This document shows positions 18,784 to 31,002 of a DNA stretch of 64,000 nt, one piece after another (the first letter of the stretch is position 1; each line of letters opens with the position of its first letter). The translations under genes and the position numbers were made by a program. This stretch comes from Neisseria gonorrhoeae (GTDB taxonomy: Bacteria > Pseudomonadota > Gammaproteobacteria > Burkholderiales > Neisseriaceae), in the NCBI RefSeq assembly GCF_003315235.1, contig NZ_QNRU01000003.1:51876-115875 (forward strand), in the 5' to 3' direction. The notes under the pieces were generated by a model, which was not told where the DNA came from, did not search any database, and saw only the letters and a program-made list of their open reading frames with translations.

Positions 18784-21174
18784 ATGTCAACAGTCAAAAT
18801 GAATAAAAATATTAAATCTTTAAATTTACGGGAAAAAGACCCGTTTTTAAGTCGTGAAAAACAGCGTTATGAACATCCTTTGCCCAGTCGGGAATGGATA
18901 ATCGAATTGTTGGAGCGCAAAGGTGTGCCTTCAAAAATCGAATCGCTTGCACGCGAGCTGTCGATTACGGAAGACGAGTATGTCTTTTTTGAACGCCGTC
19001 TGAAGGCGATGGCGCGGGACGGTCAGGTTTTAATCAACCGCCGAGGCGCAGTTTGCGCGGCGGACAAGCTGGATTTGGTCAAATGCCGCGTCGAGGCGCA
19101 TAAGGACGGTTTCGGCTTCGCCGTGCCGCTCATGCCGATGGACGAAGGGGATTTCGTTTTATACGAACGCCAGATGCGTGGTGTCATGCACGGCGACACC
19201 GTTACCGTCCGTCCTGCGGGTATCGACCGCAGGGGCCGCCGCGAAGGGACGGTTCTGGATATTGTCGAACGCGCGCAAAGCAAAGTTGTCGGCCGTTTCT
19301 ATATGGATAGGGGCGTGGCGATTTTGGAGCCGGAAGACAAGCGTCTGAACCAAAGCATCGTGTTGGAACCGGACGGCGTGGCGCGTTTCAAACCCGAATC
19401 CGGTCAGGTTATCGTCGGTAAAATTGAGGTTTATCCCGAGCAAAACCGGCCTGCAGTGGCAAAAATCATTGAAGTTTTGGGTGATTATGCCGACAGCGGG
19501 ATGGAAATCGAAATTGCCGTGCGCAAGCATCATTTGCCGCACCGATTCAGTGAAGCGTGTGCCAAATCCGCGAAAAAAATTCCCGACCATGTACGCAAAA
19601 GCGATTTGAAAGGCCGCGTCGATTTGTGCGACCTTCCTTTGGTAACGATAGACGGCGAAACGGCGCGCGATTTCGACGACGCGGTGTTTGCCGAAAAAGT
19701 CGGACGCAATTACCGTCTGGTCGTGGCGATTGCGGATGTCAGCCATTATGTCCGCCCTGACGATGCGATTGATGCAGATGCTCAAGAACGCAGTACCAGC
19801 GTGTATTTCCCGCGCCGTATGATTCCGATGCTGCCGGAAAACCTGTCCAACGGCATCTGCTCGCTCAATCCCGATGTCGAGCGTTTGTGTATGGTGTGCG
19901 ATATGGTCGTTACCTATGCGGGCAATATCAAAGAATACCGCTTCTATCCCGCCGTGATGCGCTCTCATGCCCGCCTGACCTACAACCAAGTTTGGAAATG
20001 GCTTTCAGACGGCATCGGGAATCCGCACAAAGCCCAAATCGACACGCTTTACAAGCTGTTTAAAATTTTGCAGAAAAAACGTCTGGCGCGCGGGGCGGTG
20101 GAGTTTGAAAGCGTCGAAACCCAGATGATTTTCGACGACAACGGCAAAATCGAAAAAATTGTCCCCGTCGTCCGCAACGATGCCCACAAGCTGATTGAAG
20201 AATGTATGCTGGCGGCGAATGTTTGCGCGGCGGATTTTCTGTTGAAAAACAAACATACGGCTTTGTTCCGCAACCATTTGGGCCCCACGCCCGAAAAACT
20301 CGCCACCCTGCGCGAGCAGCTCGGTCTGTTGGGGCTTCAACTTGGCGGCGGCGACAACCCGTCGCCGAAAGACTATGCCGCGCTTGCCGAACAATTCAAA
20401 GGCAGGCCGGATGCCGAATTGCTGCAAGTCATGATGTTGCGCTCCATGCAGCAGGCGGTTTACGAACCGCATTGCGAAGGGCATTTCGGTTTGGCTTATG
20501 AAGCATACGCCCACTTTACCTCGCCCATCCGCCGCTATCCCGACCTGACCGTCCACCGTGCCATCAAAGCCGTATTGAACCGGAAAACCTACACGCCAAA
20601 CAAAAGCTGGCAGGCTTTGGGCGTGCATACTTTGTTTTGCGAACGCCGTGCCGACGATGCTGGCCGCGATGTGGAAAACTGGCTGAAAACTTATTATATG
20701 CGCGATAAGGTCGGTGAAATATTTGAAGGCAAAATCTCCGGGGTGGCAAATTTTGGAATATTTGTCACTTTGGACGATATCCATATCGACGGTCTGGTAC
20801 ATATCAGCGATTTGGGCGAAGATTATTTCAACTTCCGCCCCGAAATCATGGCAATCGAAGGCGAACGCAGCGGCATCCGTTTCAATATGGGGGACAGGGT
20901 TGCCGTCCGGGTCGCGCGTGCCGATTTGGATGATGGAAAAATCGACTTTGTCCTAATTGCCGGAGAAAGCGGCAGGCGGCGGAAGGTCAAATTATCCGCA
21001 TCTGCCAAACCGGCAGGGGCGGCGGGGAAAGGGAAATCGAAAACCACCGCCGAGAAAAAAACAGCCCGATGCGGCAAAGTAAGGGGAAGGGGCGTGCCTG
21101 CCGTTGCCGAATCGGGGAAAAAGGCAAAGAAACCGGTTCCGATTAAGGTCAAAAAACGGAAAGGCAAATCATAA
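18784..21174 (+). CDS. rnr: ribonuclease R
   Basis: RNase R is a processive 3'-5' exoribonuclease that degrades structured RNA and helps in rRNA and tmRNA quality control. Order of parts: an N-terminal winged-helix region (about 30-95), cold-shock-type OB domains (about 100-230), the RNB catalytic domain with the metal-binding ARDFDDAVF near residue 295, an S1 domain (about 643-725, EGKISGVANFGIFVTL), and a Lys/Arg-rich tail (about 735-796) typical of RNase R rather than RNase II. At 796 residues the length is normal. Nothing in the gene looks damaged. Confidence 0.96.
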   Translation: MSTVKMNKNIKSLNLREKDPFLSREKQRYEHPLPSREWIIELLERKGVPSKIESLARELSITEDEYVFFERRLKAMARDGQVLINRRGAVCAADKLDLVKCRVEAHKDGFGFAVPLMPMDEGDFVLYERQMRGVMHGDTVTVRPAGIDRRGRREGTVLDIVERAQSKVVGRFYMDRGVAILEPEDKRLNQSIVLEPDGVARFKPESGQVIVGKIEVYPEQNRPAVAKIIEVLGDYADSGMEIEIAVRKHHLPHRFSEACAKSAKKIPDHVRKSDLKGRVDLCDLPLVTIDGETARDFDDAVFAEKVGRNYRLVVAIADVSHYVRPDDAIDADAQERSTSVYFPRRMIPMLPENLSNGICSLNPDVERLCMVCDMVVTYAGNIKEYRFYPAVMRSHARLTYNQVWKWLSDGIGNPHKAQIDTLYKLFKILQKKRLARGAVEFESVETQMIFDDNGKIEKIVPVVRNDAHKLIEECMLAANVCAADFLLKNKHTALFRNHLGPTPEKLATLREQLGLLGLQLGGGDNPSPKDYAALAEQFKGRPDAELLQVMMLRSMQQAVYEPHCEGHFGLAYEAYAHFTSPIRRYPDLTVHRAIKAVLNRKTYTPNKSWQALGVHTLFCERRADDAGRDVENWLKTYYMRDKVGEIFEGKISGVANFGIFVTLDDIHIDGLVHISDLGEDYFNFRPEIMAIEGERSGIRFNMGDRVAVRVARADLDDGKIDFVLIAGESGRRRKVKLSASAKPAGAAGKGKSKTTAEKKTARCGKVRGRGVPAVAESGKKAKKPVPIKVKKRKGKS

Positions 21175-21446
21175 TGCTGACGGGGCGGCTTGGGGAGGGC
21201 GGGGCATACTTTCCCGAAGCCGCCGCCCGATTTTTTGATATGGCGGCCGGCGCATCATTTCCGACCAATCGAAACGCCCGTATTGAAAGATTGCGTTTAT
21301 TTCCACCGCCGTTTTAAAGGCCGACGGTATTCGGCAGACGGGGTGCAAACGGCGTTCAGACGGCATTTTCATTCTTTCGGCGTGTCCGTCAGAATGGCTT
21401 TGCCCGTCCGCGCAATCAGCCCGTGCGGCTTGCCTTGAACGGACAA
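21175..21446. other. non-coding gap between rnr and guaB
   Basis: No supported gene; GC-rich. It contains one lone uptake sequence (near 21355) before the terminator pair at 21447-21491. Confidence 0.5.
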
Positions 21447-21491
21447 AAAATGCCGTCTGAAACACGGAAATTAGGTTTCAGACGGCATTTT
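21447..21491. terminator. bidirectional uptake-sequence terminator
   Basis: AAAATGCCGTCTGAAAC pairs with GTTTCAGACGGCATTTT. The A-run on one side and T-run on the other let it serve both rnr (+) and guaB (-). Confidence 0.85.
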
Positions 21492-21512
21492 GCCTTGAAA
21501 AGGCTGTTCAAA

Positions 21513-23042
<1,530 letters not shown>

Positions 23043-23068
23043 TTATATTGTTTGCAATATCCCCCGCC

Positions 23069-23108
23069 TTCAGACGGCATACGGCGTGGCGGCGGGATGC
23101 CGTCTGAA
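23069..23108. terminator. uptake-sequence terminator after glnD
   Basis: TTCAGACGGCAT pairs with ATGCCGTCTGAA around a GC-rich 15-nt loop, just beyond the glnD stop on the minus strand. Confidence 0.7.
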
Positions 23109-23122
23109 AACCGGCAGGGTGC

Positions 23123-25681
23123 TTATGCCAACTGTTCCAGCAAAGCCTGTTTCAATGAGGACTGGATTTTTGGGTTTTTCAAGTCGGGGCTGAAGACGGT
23201 AAAGCTGTCTTCGACGCGTTCGTCCAACGTGGAGATTTTGGCGTAGCGCAGGCTGACGTTGTGGGCGAAGAAGACTTCCGCCATGTCGGCGAGCAGGAAG
23301 GGGCGGTTGACGGCGGTGATTTCGACGGAATACCGGTCCGGATAGTCTTCTTCGGGGGTGATGGTGATGCTTGGCGCAATAGGCATATAGCGGCTGCGGC
23401 GGCTGATGCGGCGGTTGCAGCTTTGGGTTTCGGCAACGGTGTGTCCGTGGATAAAGCTGTTGAGTTCGGCTTCGAGCGCGCTTTGGATGTCGGGGTAGTC
23501 TTCGGGGGCGTGCTGCGAGGGGATTTGCACGATGAAGGTGTCGAGGATGTAGTCGTGTTCGGTGATAAAGGCGCGGGCGGCGAGGATATCGAAGCCGTGG
23601 CGGCTGAAGATGCGGCAGAGGCGGGCGAACAGGCGCGGGCCGTTGGGCATAAAGACCATCACTTGAAAGCTGTCGCTTTGGGGTAGGATGCGGCTGCGGA
23701 CGATGGGGGGTTCAAAGTCGTGTACGAGGTTGGCGGCGTGCCACAGGATTTCGCGGGACTGATGGCGGGCGAAATAGGCGGAACCGAGCGCGTTCCATAG
23801 TTTTTTCTGCTGTTTTTCGGGGACGGCGGCGCGGGTAAGTAAGTCGGCGGCTTCCTGCCGGCGGCGGCCGAAGAGGGCGTGCGGGTTGCCGTCGTTGCCT
23901 GCGAGGCAGCGTCCGGCGGCGTGGAACAGGCTTTCCAGCAGGCTGGCGCGCCAGGCGTTCCACAGCTTGGGATTGGTGCCGCGTATGTCGGAAATGGTCA
24001 GGAGGTAGAGCGCGCTGAGGCGTTCGTGGGTTTGGACGCGTTTGCAGAAGGCATCGAGTACGCCGGGGTCTTGGATGTCTTCTTTTTGGGCGACGGCAGA
24101 CATAAGGAGGTGGTTTTCAACCAGCCAGGCGAGCAGGTCGCTTTCTTCTTCGGTCAGGAAGTGGTCGGCGGCAAATTGGCGCGCGTCTGCGATGCCTTGT
24201 ACGGCATGGTCGCCGCCGCGTCCTTTGGCGATGTCGTGGAAGAAGGCGGCAAGGTAGAGGATGTCTTGTTTTTCAAAGGACTGCATCAGCGCGGAGGCGT
24301 AGGGCAGCTCATGGCTGTGCATATCTAGGGCAAGGCGGCGGACGTTGCGGACGACGGCAAGGATGTGGTCGTCCACGGGATAGATGTGGAACAAGTCGTG
24401 TTGAAGCAGGCCGACGATTTTTTCCCACGCGGGCAGATAGCGGCCCAACACGCCGTAGAGGTTGAGAAAGCGCAGGGTTTGGGTCAGTCCGTTGCCGCTG
24501 CGGAAAAAACCGGCGAAGCGGCGACGGTTTTCAGAATTTTGGTAGAAGCTGCGGTTGATTTTGCGCGTCGCCCCCCACCATGCGCGCAGGGTTTGCGGTT
24601 CGAGCGCAGTAATGTCGTTGCGCTGCTGCATGATTTCGACGATTTTGAAAATGTGTTCGGGCCGTCTGAAAAAAATATCGGTGTGCCGCGCGGCGATTTG
24701 GTTGTTGACTTGGATGTAGTCGTCGTCAATCCGCAGGGTAACGCGCACCGGCGTGGAGGAAACGCGGCTTCGCAGCATGGGCGTGAGGATGCCGCCCAGT
24801 TGTTTGACGGTTTTGACCGCACGGTAAAACACGCGCATCAGTTCTTCGCTTTGACGGCGGCGGTTTTCATCTTGATAACCCATACTTTCGGCAACTTGCG
24901 GCTGCAAATCGAAAAGCAGGCGGTCTTCGGCGCGCTTGGCGTTTAAATGCAGCCGGATGCGGATGTGGGCGAGGCGGCGGTAGCCGTGCGAAAGCATACC
25001 GGCTTCGGCACGTGTCAAAATCCGCTGTTTGAGCAGGTCGGGCAGGTTGGCCGCCAAGCCTTGCGCCTTCGCTATCCAAAGCAGGGTGTGGATGTCGCGC
25101 AGACCGCCCGGACAGCTTTTGATATTCGGCTCCAACACCGCCCCCGAACCTTGCGATTTGGCGTGGCGGTGTTCCATCTCCACCAATTTTGCTTCGATAA
25201 ATGCCGCTACATTGCGTTGCACGTTCATTTTTTCCGCCAATTCGTCTGCTGTTTGGCGGTTGCCAAACAAAAACCTAGCCTCTAAAAACGCTGTGTCCCC
25301 CGTAATATCGTCGCGCACGCTTTCGCACAGTTCGTCAACGCTGCCGCTTTTTACAGACGGCATTAGTTTGCAATCCCACAGAGTTTGGATAAATCGGGCA
25401 ATCTGTTCCTGAATGCCGTCTGAAAGCGGGGCAGGGGAGACAACCGCCAAATCCACATCCGAACAGGGATACGGTTCGCCGCGCCCGAAGCCGCCTACCG
25501 CCATCAGGCATAACGCGCTGTTTTGAAAATGTTCTGCCCACAATGCCGCCAGCAAGGTTTCGACTGCCGCCGTGTATTCTCTGAAAAATACCGACACGCG
25601 GTTGGCTTTCAAATAATGCGCTTCGGCGGCATTGCGCTGCTGTTTGAAGGTTTCCAGTGCTGAAGACAGGTTTTCAGGCAT
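23123..25681 (-). CDS. glnD: PII uridylyltransferase / uridylyl-removing enzyme
   Basis: GlnD senses glutamine and adds or removes UMP on PII proteins, setting nitrogen status. In order: a nucleotidyltransferase domain with [18 protein letters not shown] (about 62-80), a linker domain, an HD hydrolase domain with [13 protein letters not shown] near 478-490, and two C-terminal ACT domains (about 680-760 and 790-852) that bind glutamine. Its 852 residues match the family. The downstream uptake pair ends it. The small HTH gene lies immediately upstream on the same strand. Confidence 0.95.
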   Translation of the reverse strand: MPENLSSALETFKQQRNAAEAHYLKANRVSVFFREYTAAVETLLAALWAEHFQNSALCLMAVGGFGRGEPYPCSDVDLAVVSPAPLSDGIQEQIARFIQTLWDCKLMPSVKSGSVDELCESVRDDITGDTAFLEARFLFGNRQTADELAEKMNVQRNVAAFIEAKLVEMEHRHAKSQGSGAVLEPNIKSCPGGLRDIHTLLWIAKAQGLAANLPDLLKQRILTRAEAGMLSHGYRRLAHIRIRLHLNAKRAEDRLLFDLQPQVAESMGYQDENRRRQSEELMRVFYRAVKTVKQLGGILTPMLRSRVSSTPVRVTLRIDDDYIQVNNQIAARHTDIFFRRPEHIFKIVEIMQQRNDITALEPQTLRAWWGATRKINRSFYQNSENRRRFAGFFRSGNGLTQTLRFLNLYGVLGRYLPAWEKIVGLLQHDLFHIYPVDDHILAVVRNVRRLALDMHSHELPYASALMQSFEKQDILYLAAFFHDIAKGRGGDHAVQGIADARQFAADHFLTEEESDLLAWLVENHLLMSAVAQKEDIQDPGVLDAFCKRVQTHERLSALYLLTISDIRGTNPKLWNAWRASLLESLFHAAGRCLAGNDGNPHALFGRRRQEAADLLTRAAVPEKQQKKLWNALGSAYFARHQSREILWHAANLVHDFEPPIVRSRILPQSDSFQVMVFMPNGPRLFARLCRIFSRHGFDILAARAFITEHDYILDTFIVQIPSQHAPEDYPDIQSALEAELNSFIHGHTVAETQSCNRRISRRSRYMPIAPSITITPEEDYPDRYSVEITAVNRPFLLADMAEVFFAHNVSLRYAKISTLDERVEDSFTVFSPDLKNPKIQSSLKQALLEQLA

Positions 25682-25729
25682 TTTTATTCTTTCGATTGGC
25701 GGGAAAAAGGGAGGCGGATGGTTCGGCGG

Positions 25730-26050
25730 TCAAATACCGCTTTCAGACGGCACTTGTCGGGTATCGGCGGAATTGGTCATCAGGTTCAACCGTTCCTGCG
25801 GCGGCAGCAGCAACTGATACGCCGCCACGCCCAAAGCCGCCGCCATTTTTTCGATATTCGACAGGGCAATGTTCCAGCGTTTGCGCTCGACTGCCGACAC
25901 ATAAGTCCTGTCCAAACCGCATTGCCGCGCCAATTCCTCTTGCGACCAACCCTTGTTCACGCGGAAAAGCCGCATATTGTATGCCAATACCGCCCGCAAA
26001 TCCTGTTCGTCAGGCAATTCGGCAGGCAGAGTCAATTTGTTGCCCATCAT
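25730..26050 (-). CDS. small XRE-family helix-turn-helix regulator
   Basis: A 106-residue DNA-binding protein of the Cro/C1 type. The helix-turn-helix is clear: GWSQEELARQCGLDRTYVSAVERKR at about residues 34-58, followed by the helix NIEKMAAALGV. It starts MMGNKL or, one codon later, MGNKL. The last codons are an uptake sequence, giving the tail VPSESGI. It is 48 bp upstream of glnD and may be co-transcribed with it. Its target is unknown. Confidence 0.8.
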   Translation of the reverse strand: MMGNKLTLPAELPDEQDLRAVLAYNMRLFRVNKGWSQEELARQCGLDRTYVSAVERKRWNIALSNIEKMAAALGVAAYQLLLPPQERLNLMTNSADTRQVPSESGI

Positions 26051-26301
26051 TTGTTTCCGGATAAATGGTTAAAAGTTAAGTATTTGCTGTTACGGATTTT
26101 ACTTCACATAAAAGCCAAAAAAAAAGGGGTGGCGGCAGCCACACCCAAACACACACACACATCAAGAGGAAAGAGGTAAAATCAAGACGGATTGGGAAAC
26201 AGCAAACAAACAATCTAGATTTCATATCGGTATTATCAAACAAAAACCGTTATCGAGTATTGATTCAAATCAATTTAGATTTTATTCGTAAACCGGCAAA
26301 G
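26051..26301. other. non-coding gap with a short CA microsatellite
   Basis: Between the HTH gene and bfrB. It has an A-run (26119-26128), then a CA-rich stretch (26141-26160) of about six CA units, then AT-rich sequence with no gene. The repeat lies about 100 bp upstream of the HTH gene start and could affect its promoter. Confidence 0.5.
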
Positions 26302-26334
26302 AAAAACGGCATACCCGTTTATACGGATATGCCG
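26302..26334 (-). terminator. terminator of the bfr operon
   Basis: On the minus strand CGGCATA...TATGCCG is followed by TTTTTCTTT. It lies after the bfrB stop. Confidence 0.75.
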
Positions 26335-26378
26335 TCTGATGATGCAGGGGACTGCTGTATTTGGCAGTGGTTTGTGTT

Positions 26379-26852
26379 TTAGTCCTCTTGCGCCGCTGTT
26401 TGCAGGTAGTTCGGCAAACCGATTTTGCCGATCAGTTCCTGCTGGGTTTCGAGCCAGTCGATGTGTTCTTCGTTAGTATCTTTTTGTTTTTCCAACAAAT
26501 CACGGCTGACATAATCCTGTTGCGCTTCTGCTGTGGCGATGGCGGCAAGCAGGGCTTCGTGTTTTTCCTGTTCTTTGGTCAAATCGCAGGCGATGATTTC
26601 TTCGGTAGATTCACCGATCAGAAGCTTGCCCAGCTCTTGCAAATTGGGCAATCCCTCAAGGAAGAGGATGCGTTCAATCAAATCGTCGGCAGCTTTCATT
26701 TCTACGATTGATTGTTTGAAGAAATGTTCGCCCAGTTCTTCAAAGCCCCAGTTTTTCAAAATACGGGCGTGAAGGAAATATTGGTTAATGGTTACCAGCA
26801 GCAAGCCTAAGTTTTTGTTCAGCTCGCGGATAACCAAACGGTCGCCTTTCAT
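26379..26852 (-). CDS. bfrB: bacterioferritin subunit with heme ligand (BfrB type)
   Basis: Bacterioferritins form 24-subunit shells that store iron. This 157-residue subunit begins [16 protein letters not shown] and ends LPNYLQ. Compared with E. coli Bfr it keeps the heme-ligating Met52 (VEMKAAD). It has lost ferroxidase ligands: the residue-18 Glu is Leu ([10 protein letters not shown]), the residue-54 His is Ala, and the residue-127 Glu is Asn (TNEEH). It should bind heme but not oxidise iron by itself. It is 27 bp downstream of bfrA. A mixed BfrA/BfrB shell is the natural inference. Confidence 0.92.
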   Translation of the reverse strand: MKGDRLVIRELNKNLGLLLVTINQYFLHARILKNWGFEELGEHFFKQSIVEMKAADDLIERILFLEGLPNLQELGKLLIGESTEEIIACDLTKEQEKHEALLAAIATAEAQQDYVSRDLLEKQKDTNEEHIDWLETQQELIGKIGLPNYLQTAAQED

Positions 26853-26879
26853 ACGGACTCCTTTTATTCCTAATACGGA

Positions 26880-27344
26880 TTACAGTTGGCTTTGGTAGTA
26901 GTTGCCTTCGCCAATCAGCTCGATCAGGCGCAGCTGCTGTTCCAACCAGTGTGCGTGGTCTTCTTCGGTGTCTTTCAGTTGGGCAACCATCAGGTCGCGC
27001 GTAACATAGTCTTGAGCCTCTTCGCACAGTTTGATGCCTTTTTTCAAAGCGTCGCGCACTTCGTATTCGGTTTGCAGGTCGGCTTTGAGGCAGGAAACCA
27101 CGTCCGTGCCGATATTCAGTTCGGCGCGTGCCATTTTCGGCGTACCGCCCAGCATCAGGATGCGTCGGATGAAGTCTTCGGCGTGTGTGGTTTCTTCTTC
27201 CATCTCGTGATTGAGACGTTCAAAAAGTTTGGTGTAGCCCCATTCGGAGTAGAGGCGGGAGTGGATGAAGTATTGGTCGCGTGCCGCCAGCTCGCCGGAC
27301 AGCAATTCGTTCATGTAATCAACAACAGCTTGATTGCCTTGCAT
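26880..27344 (-). CDS. bfrA: bacterioferritin subunit with ferroxidase centre (BfrA type)
   Basis: This 154-residue bacterioferritin keeps the diiron ligands seen in E. coli Bfr: Glu18 in [13 protein letters not shown], the Glu/His pair in EEETTHAED, and the Glu/His pair in TEEDHAHW. The heme Met52 position is Thr. It is the complement of bfrB, which has heme Met but no intact ferroxidase centre. It is first in the operon. The AT-rich upstream region (27361-27660) holds several GATAATGA/TCATTA-like pieces that would suit Fur control, but no clean Fur box that I can defend. Confidence 0.92.
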   Translation of the reverse strand: MQGNQAVVDYMNELLSGELAARDQYFIHSRLYSEWGYTKLFERLNHEMEEETTHAEDFIRRILMLGGTPKMARAELNIGTDVVSCLKADLQTEYEVRDALKKGIKLCEEAQDYVTRDLMVAQLKDTEEDHAHWLEQQLRLIELIGEGNYYQSQL

Positions 27345-27699
27345 AATATCTCTCTTTTCTTAATTTGGGTTTCGTGCGGTTAAACGGCGTTCTGTAACGC
27401 TGTTCGGGATGCGTGCATTGTATGCAAAAGCTGTCGGCATGACAAATTTTCTATTTAAAATACAAACAATTATCAAAATAAATAGGGCGTATTCCCCGAT
27501 GCCTTCCAAATCAGTATGCTGTTTCTTATCGGTTTTTTTTGCTGCTAAAACTAAGAATCCATCTCATCAATAAAGAACATTTACACTTGTTAACCATAGC
27601 AAAAAACAAATAGAGCACGGTTTTTTATCAAAATTTATAATGAATCTTTCTCATTAACCAACAGATTCTTTTGAGATTATCGGATTTTGGGAATAAATT
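27345..27699. other. AT-rich regulatory region upstream of bfrA
   Basis: A 355-bp gap with no gene. It has poly-T and AT runs and the segment ATAATGAATCTTTCTCATTA (27638-27657), an imperfect inverted match to iron-box halves. The bfrA promoter must lie here. Confidence 0.4.
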
Positions 27700-27728
27700 A
27701 TGCCGTCTGAAGGACTTTCAGACGGCAT
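27700..27728. terminator. uptake-sequence hairpin after lipA
   Basis: ATGCCGTCTGAA pairs with TTCAGACGGCAT (loop GGACT), downstream of lipA on the minus strand. Confidence 0.65.
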
Positions 27729-27818
27729 GCACAATTCAAATTGATGTTGTTTACATCAAACAAGGCGGCAGACAGCAGCGTAGGAAATTATTTTTTACTT
27801 CGGAACGGTGTTCCGAGT

Positions 27819-28802
27819 TTAATGATGCCCGCAACCGCCGTGGCTTTCGCGTAAGGCTTCCGCCGCCTGTTCGTCGGCATGGTAACTTGAACGTACCATC
27901 GCGCCGATGGCGGCATTGGTAAAGCCCAGTTCGTATGCTTCTTTTTCAAATATTTTGAATTGTTCGGGTGTAACGTAGCGCAAGACAGGCAAGTGTCCGT
28001 CTGAAGGCTGGAGGTACTGTCCGATGGTAATCATCTCGATATTGTGCGCCCGCATATCGCGCATAATTTCACGCACGTCTTCGTCGGTTTCGCCCAAGCC
28101 TACCATAATGCCGGATTTGGTCGGGATATGCGGCATCATTTCTTTATAACGTTTTAATAAGTCTAAAGAATGTTGATAATTGGCACCGGGACGGGCTTTT
28201 CTGTACAGGCTCGGATGGGTTTCCAAGTTGTGGTTCATCACGTCGGGCGGGGTTTCGGCAAGGATTTTCAGTGCGATGTCCAAGCGGCCTCGGAAGTCGG
28301 GGACGAGGATTTCGATTTTGGTGTTCGGGCTGGTTTCGCGGATGGCTTTGATGCAGTCGGCGAAGTGTTGGGCGCCGCCGTCGCGCAGGTCGTCGCGGTC
28401 AACCGAGGTGATGACGACGTAACGCAGGTTCATGGCTTTGACGGATTCTGCGAGGTTTTTCGGCTCGTCGGGGTCGAGCATATTCGGACGGCCGTGTCCC
28501 ACGTCGCAGAACGGGCAGCGGCGGGTGCAGATGTCGCCCATAATCATGAAGGTCGCCGTGCCTTTGCTGAAGCATTCGCCGATGTTGGGGCAGGAGGCTT
28601 CCTCGCAAACGGTGTGCATCTTTTGTTCGCGCAAAATGTCTTTGATTTCAAAGAATTTGCGCGATGGGAGTTTGGCGCGTATCCATTCGGGCTTTTTCAG
28701 TTTTTCCTGAAGGGGGACGACTTTGATGGGGATGCGGGCGGTTTTGTCCGCGCCTCTGAGTTTGATGCCGCGTTTGGGGTCGTCGGTTTTGATTTCACTC
28801 AT
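27819..28802 (-). CDS. lipA: lipoyl synthase
   Basis: LipA is a radical-SAM enzyme that inserts two sulfurs into protein-bound octanoyl groups to make lipoate for 2-oxoacid dehydrogenases and the glycine cleavage system. The auxiliary cluster cysteines are in [11 protein letters not shown], and the radical-SAM motif CTRRCPFC is near residues 86-93. The family C-terminal RSSYHA is present. The ATG at 28802 ([17 protein letters not shown]) gives 327 residues, the usual length. Its start overlaps the lipB stop by 8 bp, so the two are translationally coupled. Confidence 0.95.
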   Translation of the reverse strand: MSEIKTDDPKRGIKLRGADKTARIPIKVVPLQEKLKKPEWIRAKLPSRKFFEIKDILREQKMHTVCEEASCPNIGECFSKGTATFMIMGDICTRRCPFCDVGHGRPNMLDPDEPKNLAESVKAMNLRYVVITSVDRDDLRDGGAQHFADCIKAIRETSPNTKIEILVPDFRGRLDIALKILAETPPDVMNHNLETHPSLYRKARPGANYQHSLDLLKRYKEMMPHIPTKSGIMVGLGETDEDVREIMRDMRAHNIEMITIGQYLQPSDGHLPVLRYVTPEQFKIFEKEAYELGFTNAAIGAMVRSSYHADEQAAEALRESHGGCGHH

Positions 28803-29418
28803 TGTTGTCTGCTTTCGGTGTGAGTTGTGTTTCAAGGTGTGCGGTGAGTTTGGAGGCGACTTCGTCCGGCGCGGGGCAGGGTTGGACAAAATCCGCGATT
28901 TGCGTCATTTCCATACCGGCGTAGCCGCAGGGGTTGATTTGGGTAAACGGGCTTAAATCCATATTGACGTTGAGTGCGAGTCCGTGATAGACGGAACCGT
29001 TTTTGATACGCAGCCCCAGTGAGGCGATTTTGCGTTCGCCGACGTAAATGCCGGGGCGTTTGGGATCTGCCGCCGCTTCGATGCCGTATTCCGCCAATGT
29101 GGCGATGATGCTGTTTTCAAGCGCGGAAACGATGTTGCGGACGCTGGTTTTGCGCCGTTTGAAATCAATCATCGTATAAACGACCAATTGCCCGGGCCCG
29201 TGATAGGTAATCTGCCCGCCCCGGTCGATTTGGACGACGGGGATGTCGTCCCTAATCAGCAGGTGCTCGGGTTTTCCCGCCAGTCCTTGCGTAAAGACGG
29301 GCGGGTGTTCGACGACCCACAATTCGTCTTCGGTGTCTGCATTCCGTCCGGCATTAAAGGTTTTCATCGCTTCAAAAGTCGGCAGATATTCGACCAAACC
29401 TTTGTGTATGATTTTCAT
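28795..29418 (-). CDS. lipB: octanoyl-ACP:protein octanoyltransferase
   Basis: LipB moves octanoate from acyl carrier protein to lipoyl domains, giving LipA its substrate. Family features are the [20 protein letters not shown] segment near residues 66-86, [23 protein letters not shown] [15 protein letters not shown], and the catalytic Cys in [10 protein letters not shown] near 161-171. At 207 residues it is normal. It sits between the YbeD-like gene and lipA, the same order as in E. coli. Confidence 0.93.
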   Translation of the reverse strand: MKIIHKGLVEYLPTFEAMKTFNAGRNADTEDELWVVEHPPVFTQGLAGKPEHLLIRDDIPVVQIDRGGQITYHGPGQLVVYTMIDFKRRKTSVRNIVSALENSIIATLAEYGIEAAADPKRPGIYVGERKIASLGLRIKNGSVYHGLALNVNMDLSPFTQINPCGYAGMEMTQIADFVQPCPAPDEVASKLTAHLETQLTPKADNNE

Positions 29419-29419
29419 C

Positions 29420-29695
29420 TCAAAGTACCACTTTGACCAGTTCGTGCGAAGTCAGCGCGCGGTAGATGTTGTCCAATTGTTCTTGGTTTTCAACCTTTAC
29501 CTGAACGGTGGCACCGGTATAGTTGCCTTTGCTGCTCGGACGCGTGGTGATGTGGTGCGCCTGCGTGTCGGGGGCGTGAAGGCGGACGGTGTCCAATACC
29601 GCCTGCTCGAACTCGGGATGCACCGCGCCCATCACTTTCAATGGGAAGGCGCAGGGAAATTCGATGAGGGATGCTTTGTTTTTTTGTTCGGTCAT
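29420..29695 (-). CDS. YbeD/DUF493-family small protein
   Basis: A 91-residue cytoplasmic protein with the ACT-like ferredoxin fold of the YbeD family: [11 protein letters not shown] at the N-terminus, [28 protein letters not shown] in the middle. Family members lie next to lipB in many proteobacteria; a link to lipoate metabolism or an allosteric role is presumed, not shown. It starts 1 bp upstream of the lipB gene region and is first in the ybeD-lipB-lipA operon. Confidence 0.88.
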   Translation of the reverse strand: MTEQKNKASLIEFPCAFPLKVMGAVHPEFEQAVLDTVRLHAPDTQAHHITTRPSSKGNYTGATVQVKVENQEQLDNIYRALTSHELVKVVL

Positions 29696-29879
29696 GATGT
29701 GCTGCCTTATCGTGTACGGTATGCCGTCTGAAGGCGGGTTTGCCTTTCAGAGGGCATCGGATGTGCAGTATTTTAGCCTAAACCACGATAACAGGCTATC
29801 GGGAAGGCGGAGGCTTTTTTGACGGCGCGGCGGTTCTGCTATACTGGCGCGCAATATTATTTTCGGAAGGGTGGATTTT

Positions 29880-30950
29880 ATGTATCGGAGAAAAGGACGG
29901 GGCATCAAGCCGTGGATGGTTGCCGGCGCGGCGTTTGCCGCCTTGGTCTGGCTGGTTTACGCGCTCGGCGATACTTTGACTCCGTTTGCGGTTGCGGCGG
30001 TGCTGGCGTATGTGTTGGACCCTTTGGTCGAATGGTTGCAGAAAAAGGGTTTGAACCGTGCATCCGCTTCGATGTCTGTGATGGTGTTTTCCTTGATTTT
30101 GTTGTTGGCATTATTGTTGATTATTGTCCCTATGCTGGTCGGGCAGTTCAATAATTTGGCATCTCGCCTGCCCCAATTAATCGGTTTTATGCAGAACACG
30201 CTGCTGCCGTGGTTGAAAAATACAATCGGCGGATATGTGGAAATCGATCAGGCATCTATTATTGCGTGGTTTCAGGCGCATACGGGCGAGTTGAGCAACG
30301 CGCTTAAGGCGTGGTTTCCCGTTTTGATGAAACAGGGCGGCAATATTGTCAGCAGTATCGGCAACCTGCTGCTGCCGCCCTTGCTGCTTTACTATTTCCT
30401 GCTGGATTGGCAGCGGTGGTCGTGCGGCATCGCCAAACTGGTTCCGAGGCGTTTTGCCGGTGCTTATACGCGCATTACGGGTAATTTGAACGAGGTATTG
30501 GGCGAATTTTTGCGCGGTCAGCTTCTGGTGATGCTGATTATGGGCTTGGTTTACGGTTTGGGATTGATGCTAGTCGGACTGGATTCGGGATTTGCCATCG
30601 GTATGGTTGCCGGTATTTTGGTGTTTGTCCCCTATTTGGGTGCGTTTACGGGATTGCTGCTTGCCACTGTTGCAGCCTTGCTCCAGTTCGGTTCGTGGAA
30701 CGGAATCTTGGCTGTTTGGGCGGTTTTTGCCGTCGGTCAGTTTCTCGAAAGTTTTTTCATTACGCCGAAAATTGTAGGAGACCGTATCGGCCTGTCGCCG
30801 TTTTGGGTTATCTTTTCGCTGATGGCGTTCGGAGAGCTGATGGGCTTTGTCGGAATGTTGGCCGGATTGCCTTTGGCCGCCGTAACCTTGGTCTTGCTTC
30901 GCGAGGGCGCGCAGAAATATTTTGCCGGCAGTTTTTACCGGGGCAGGTAG
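29880..30950 (+). CDS. AI-2E/PerM-family permease
   Basis: A 356-residue inner-membrane protein of the AI-2E transporter (PerM) family. Its characteristic parts are two close N-terminal helices (about 12-50), a helix at 58-80, a soluble central region (about 95-150), and a C-terminal block of four or five helices with LLPPLLLYYFLLDW, FVPYLGAFTGLLLATV and the conserved FFITPKIVGDRIGLSPFWVI. Substrates differ among members, so I do not claim autoinducer export. The ATG at 29880 has GGAAGGG in front; a GTG nine bases earlier is possible but less likely. Confidence 0.85.
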   Translation: MYRRKGRGIKPWMVAGAAFAALVWLVYALGDTLTPFAVAAVLAYVLDPLVEWLQKKGLNRASASMSVMVFSLILLLALLLIIVPMLVGQFNNLASRLPQLIGFMQNTLLPWLKNTIGGYVEIDQASIIAWFQAHTGELSNALKAWFPVLMKQGGNIVSSIGNLLLPPLLLYYFLLDWQRWSCGIAKLVPRRFAGAYTRITGNLNEVLGEFLRGQLLVMLIMGLVYGLGLMLVGLDSGFAIGMVAGILVFVPYLGAFTGLLLATVAALLQFGSWNGILAVWAVFAVGQFLESFFITPKIVGDRIGLSPFWVIFSLMAFGELMGFVGMLAGLPLAAVTLVLLREGAQKYFAGSFYRGR

Positions 30951-31002
30951 ACGGTTCCGAAACATATTTGAAGCGGAATACAACCCTGTTCGGGTTTAAA
31001 TA

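Noticed and set aside
26141..26160. Phase-variable CA repeat controlling a surface gene
   Set aside because: Only about six units and outside any reading frame; the nearest gene is a small regulator.
27638..27657. Fur box upstream of bfrA
   Set aside because: Only loose inverted similarity to iron-box halves; not reported as a site.
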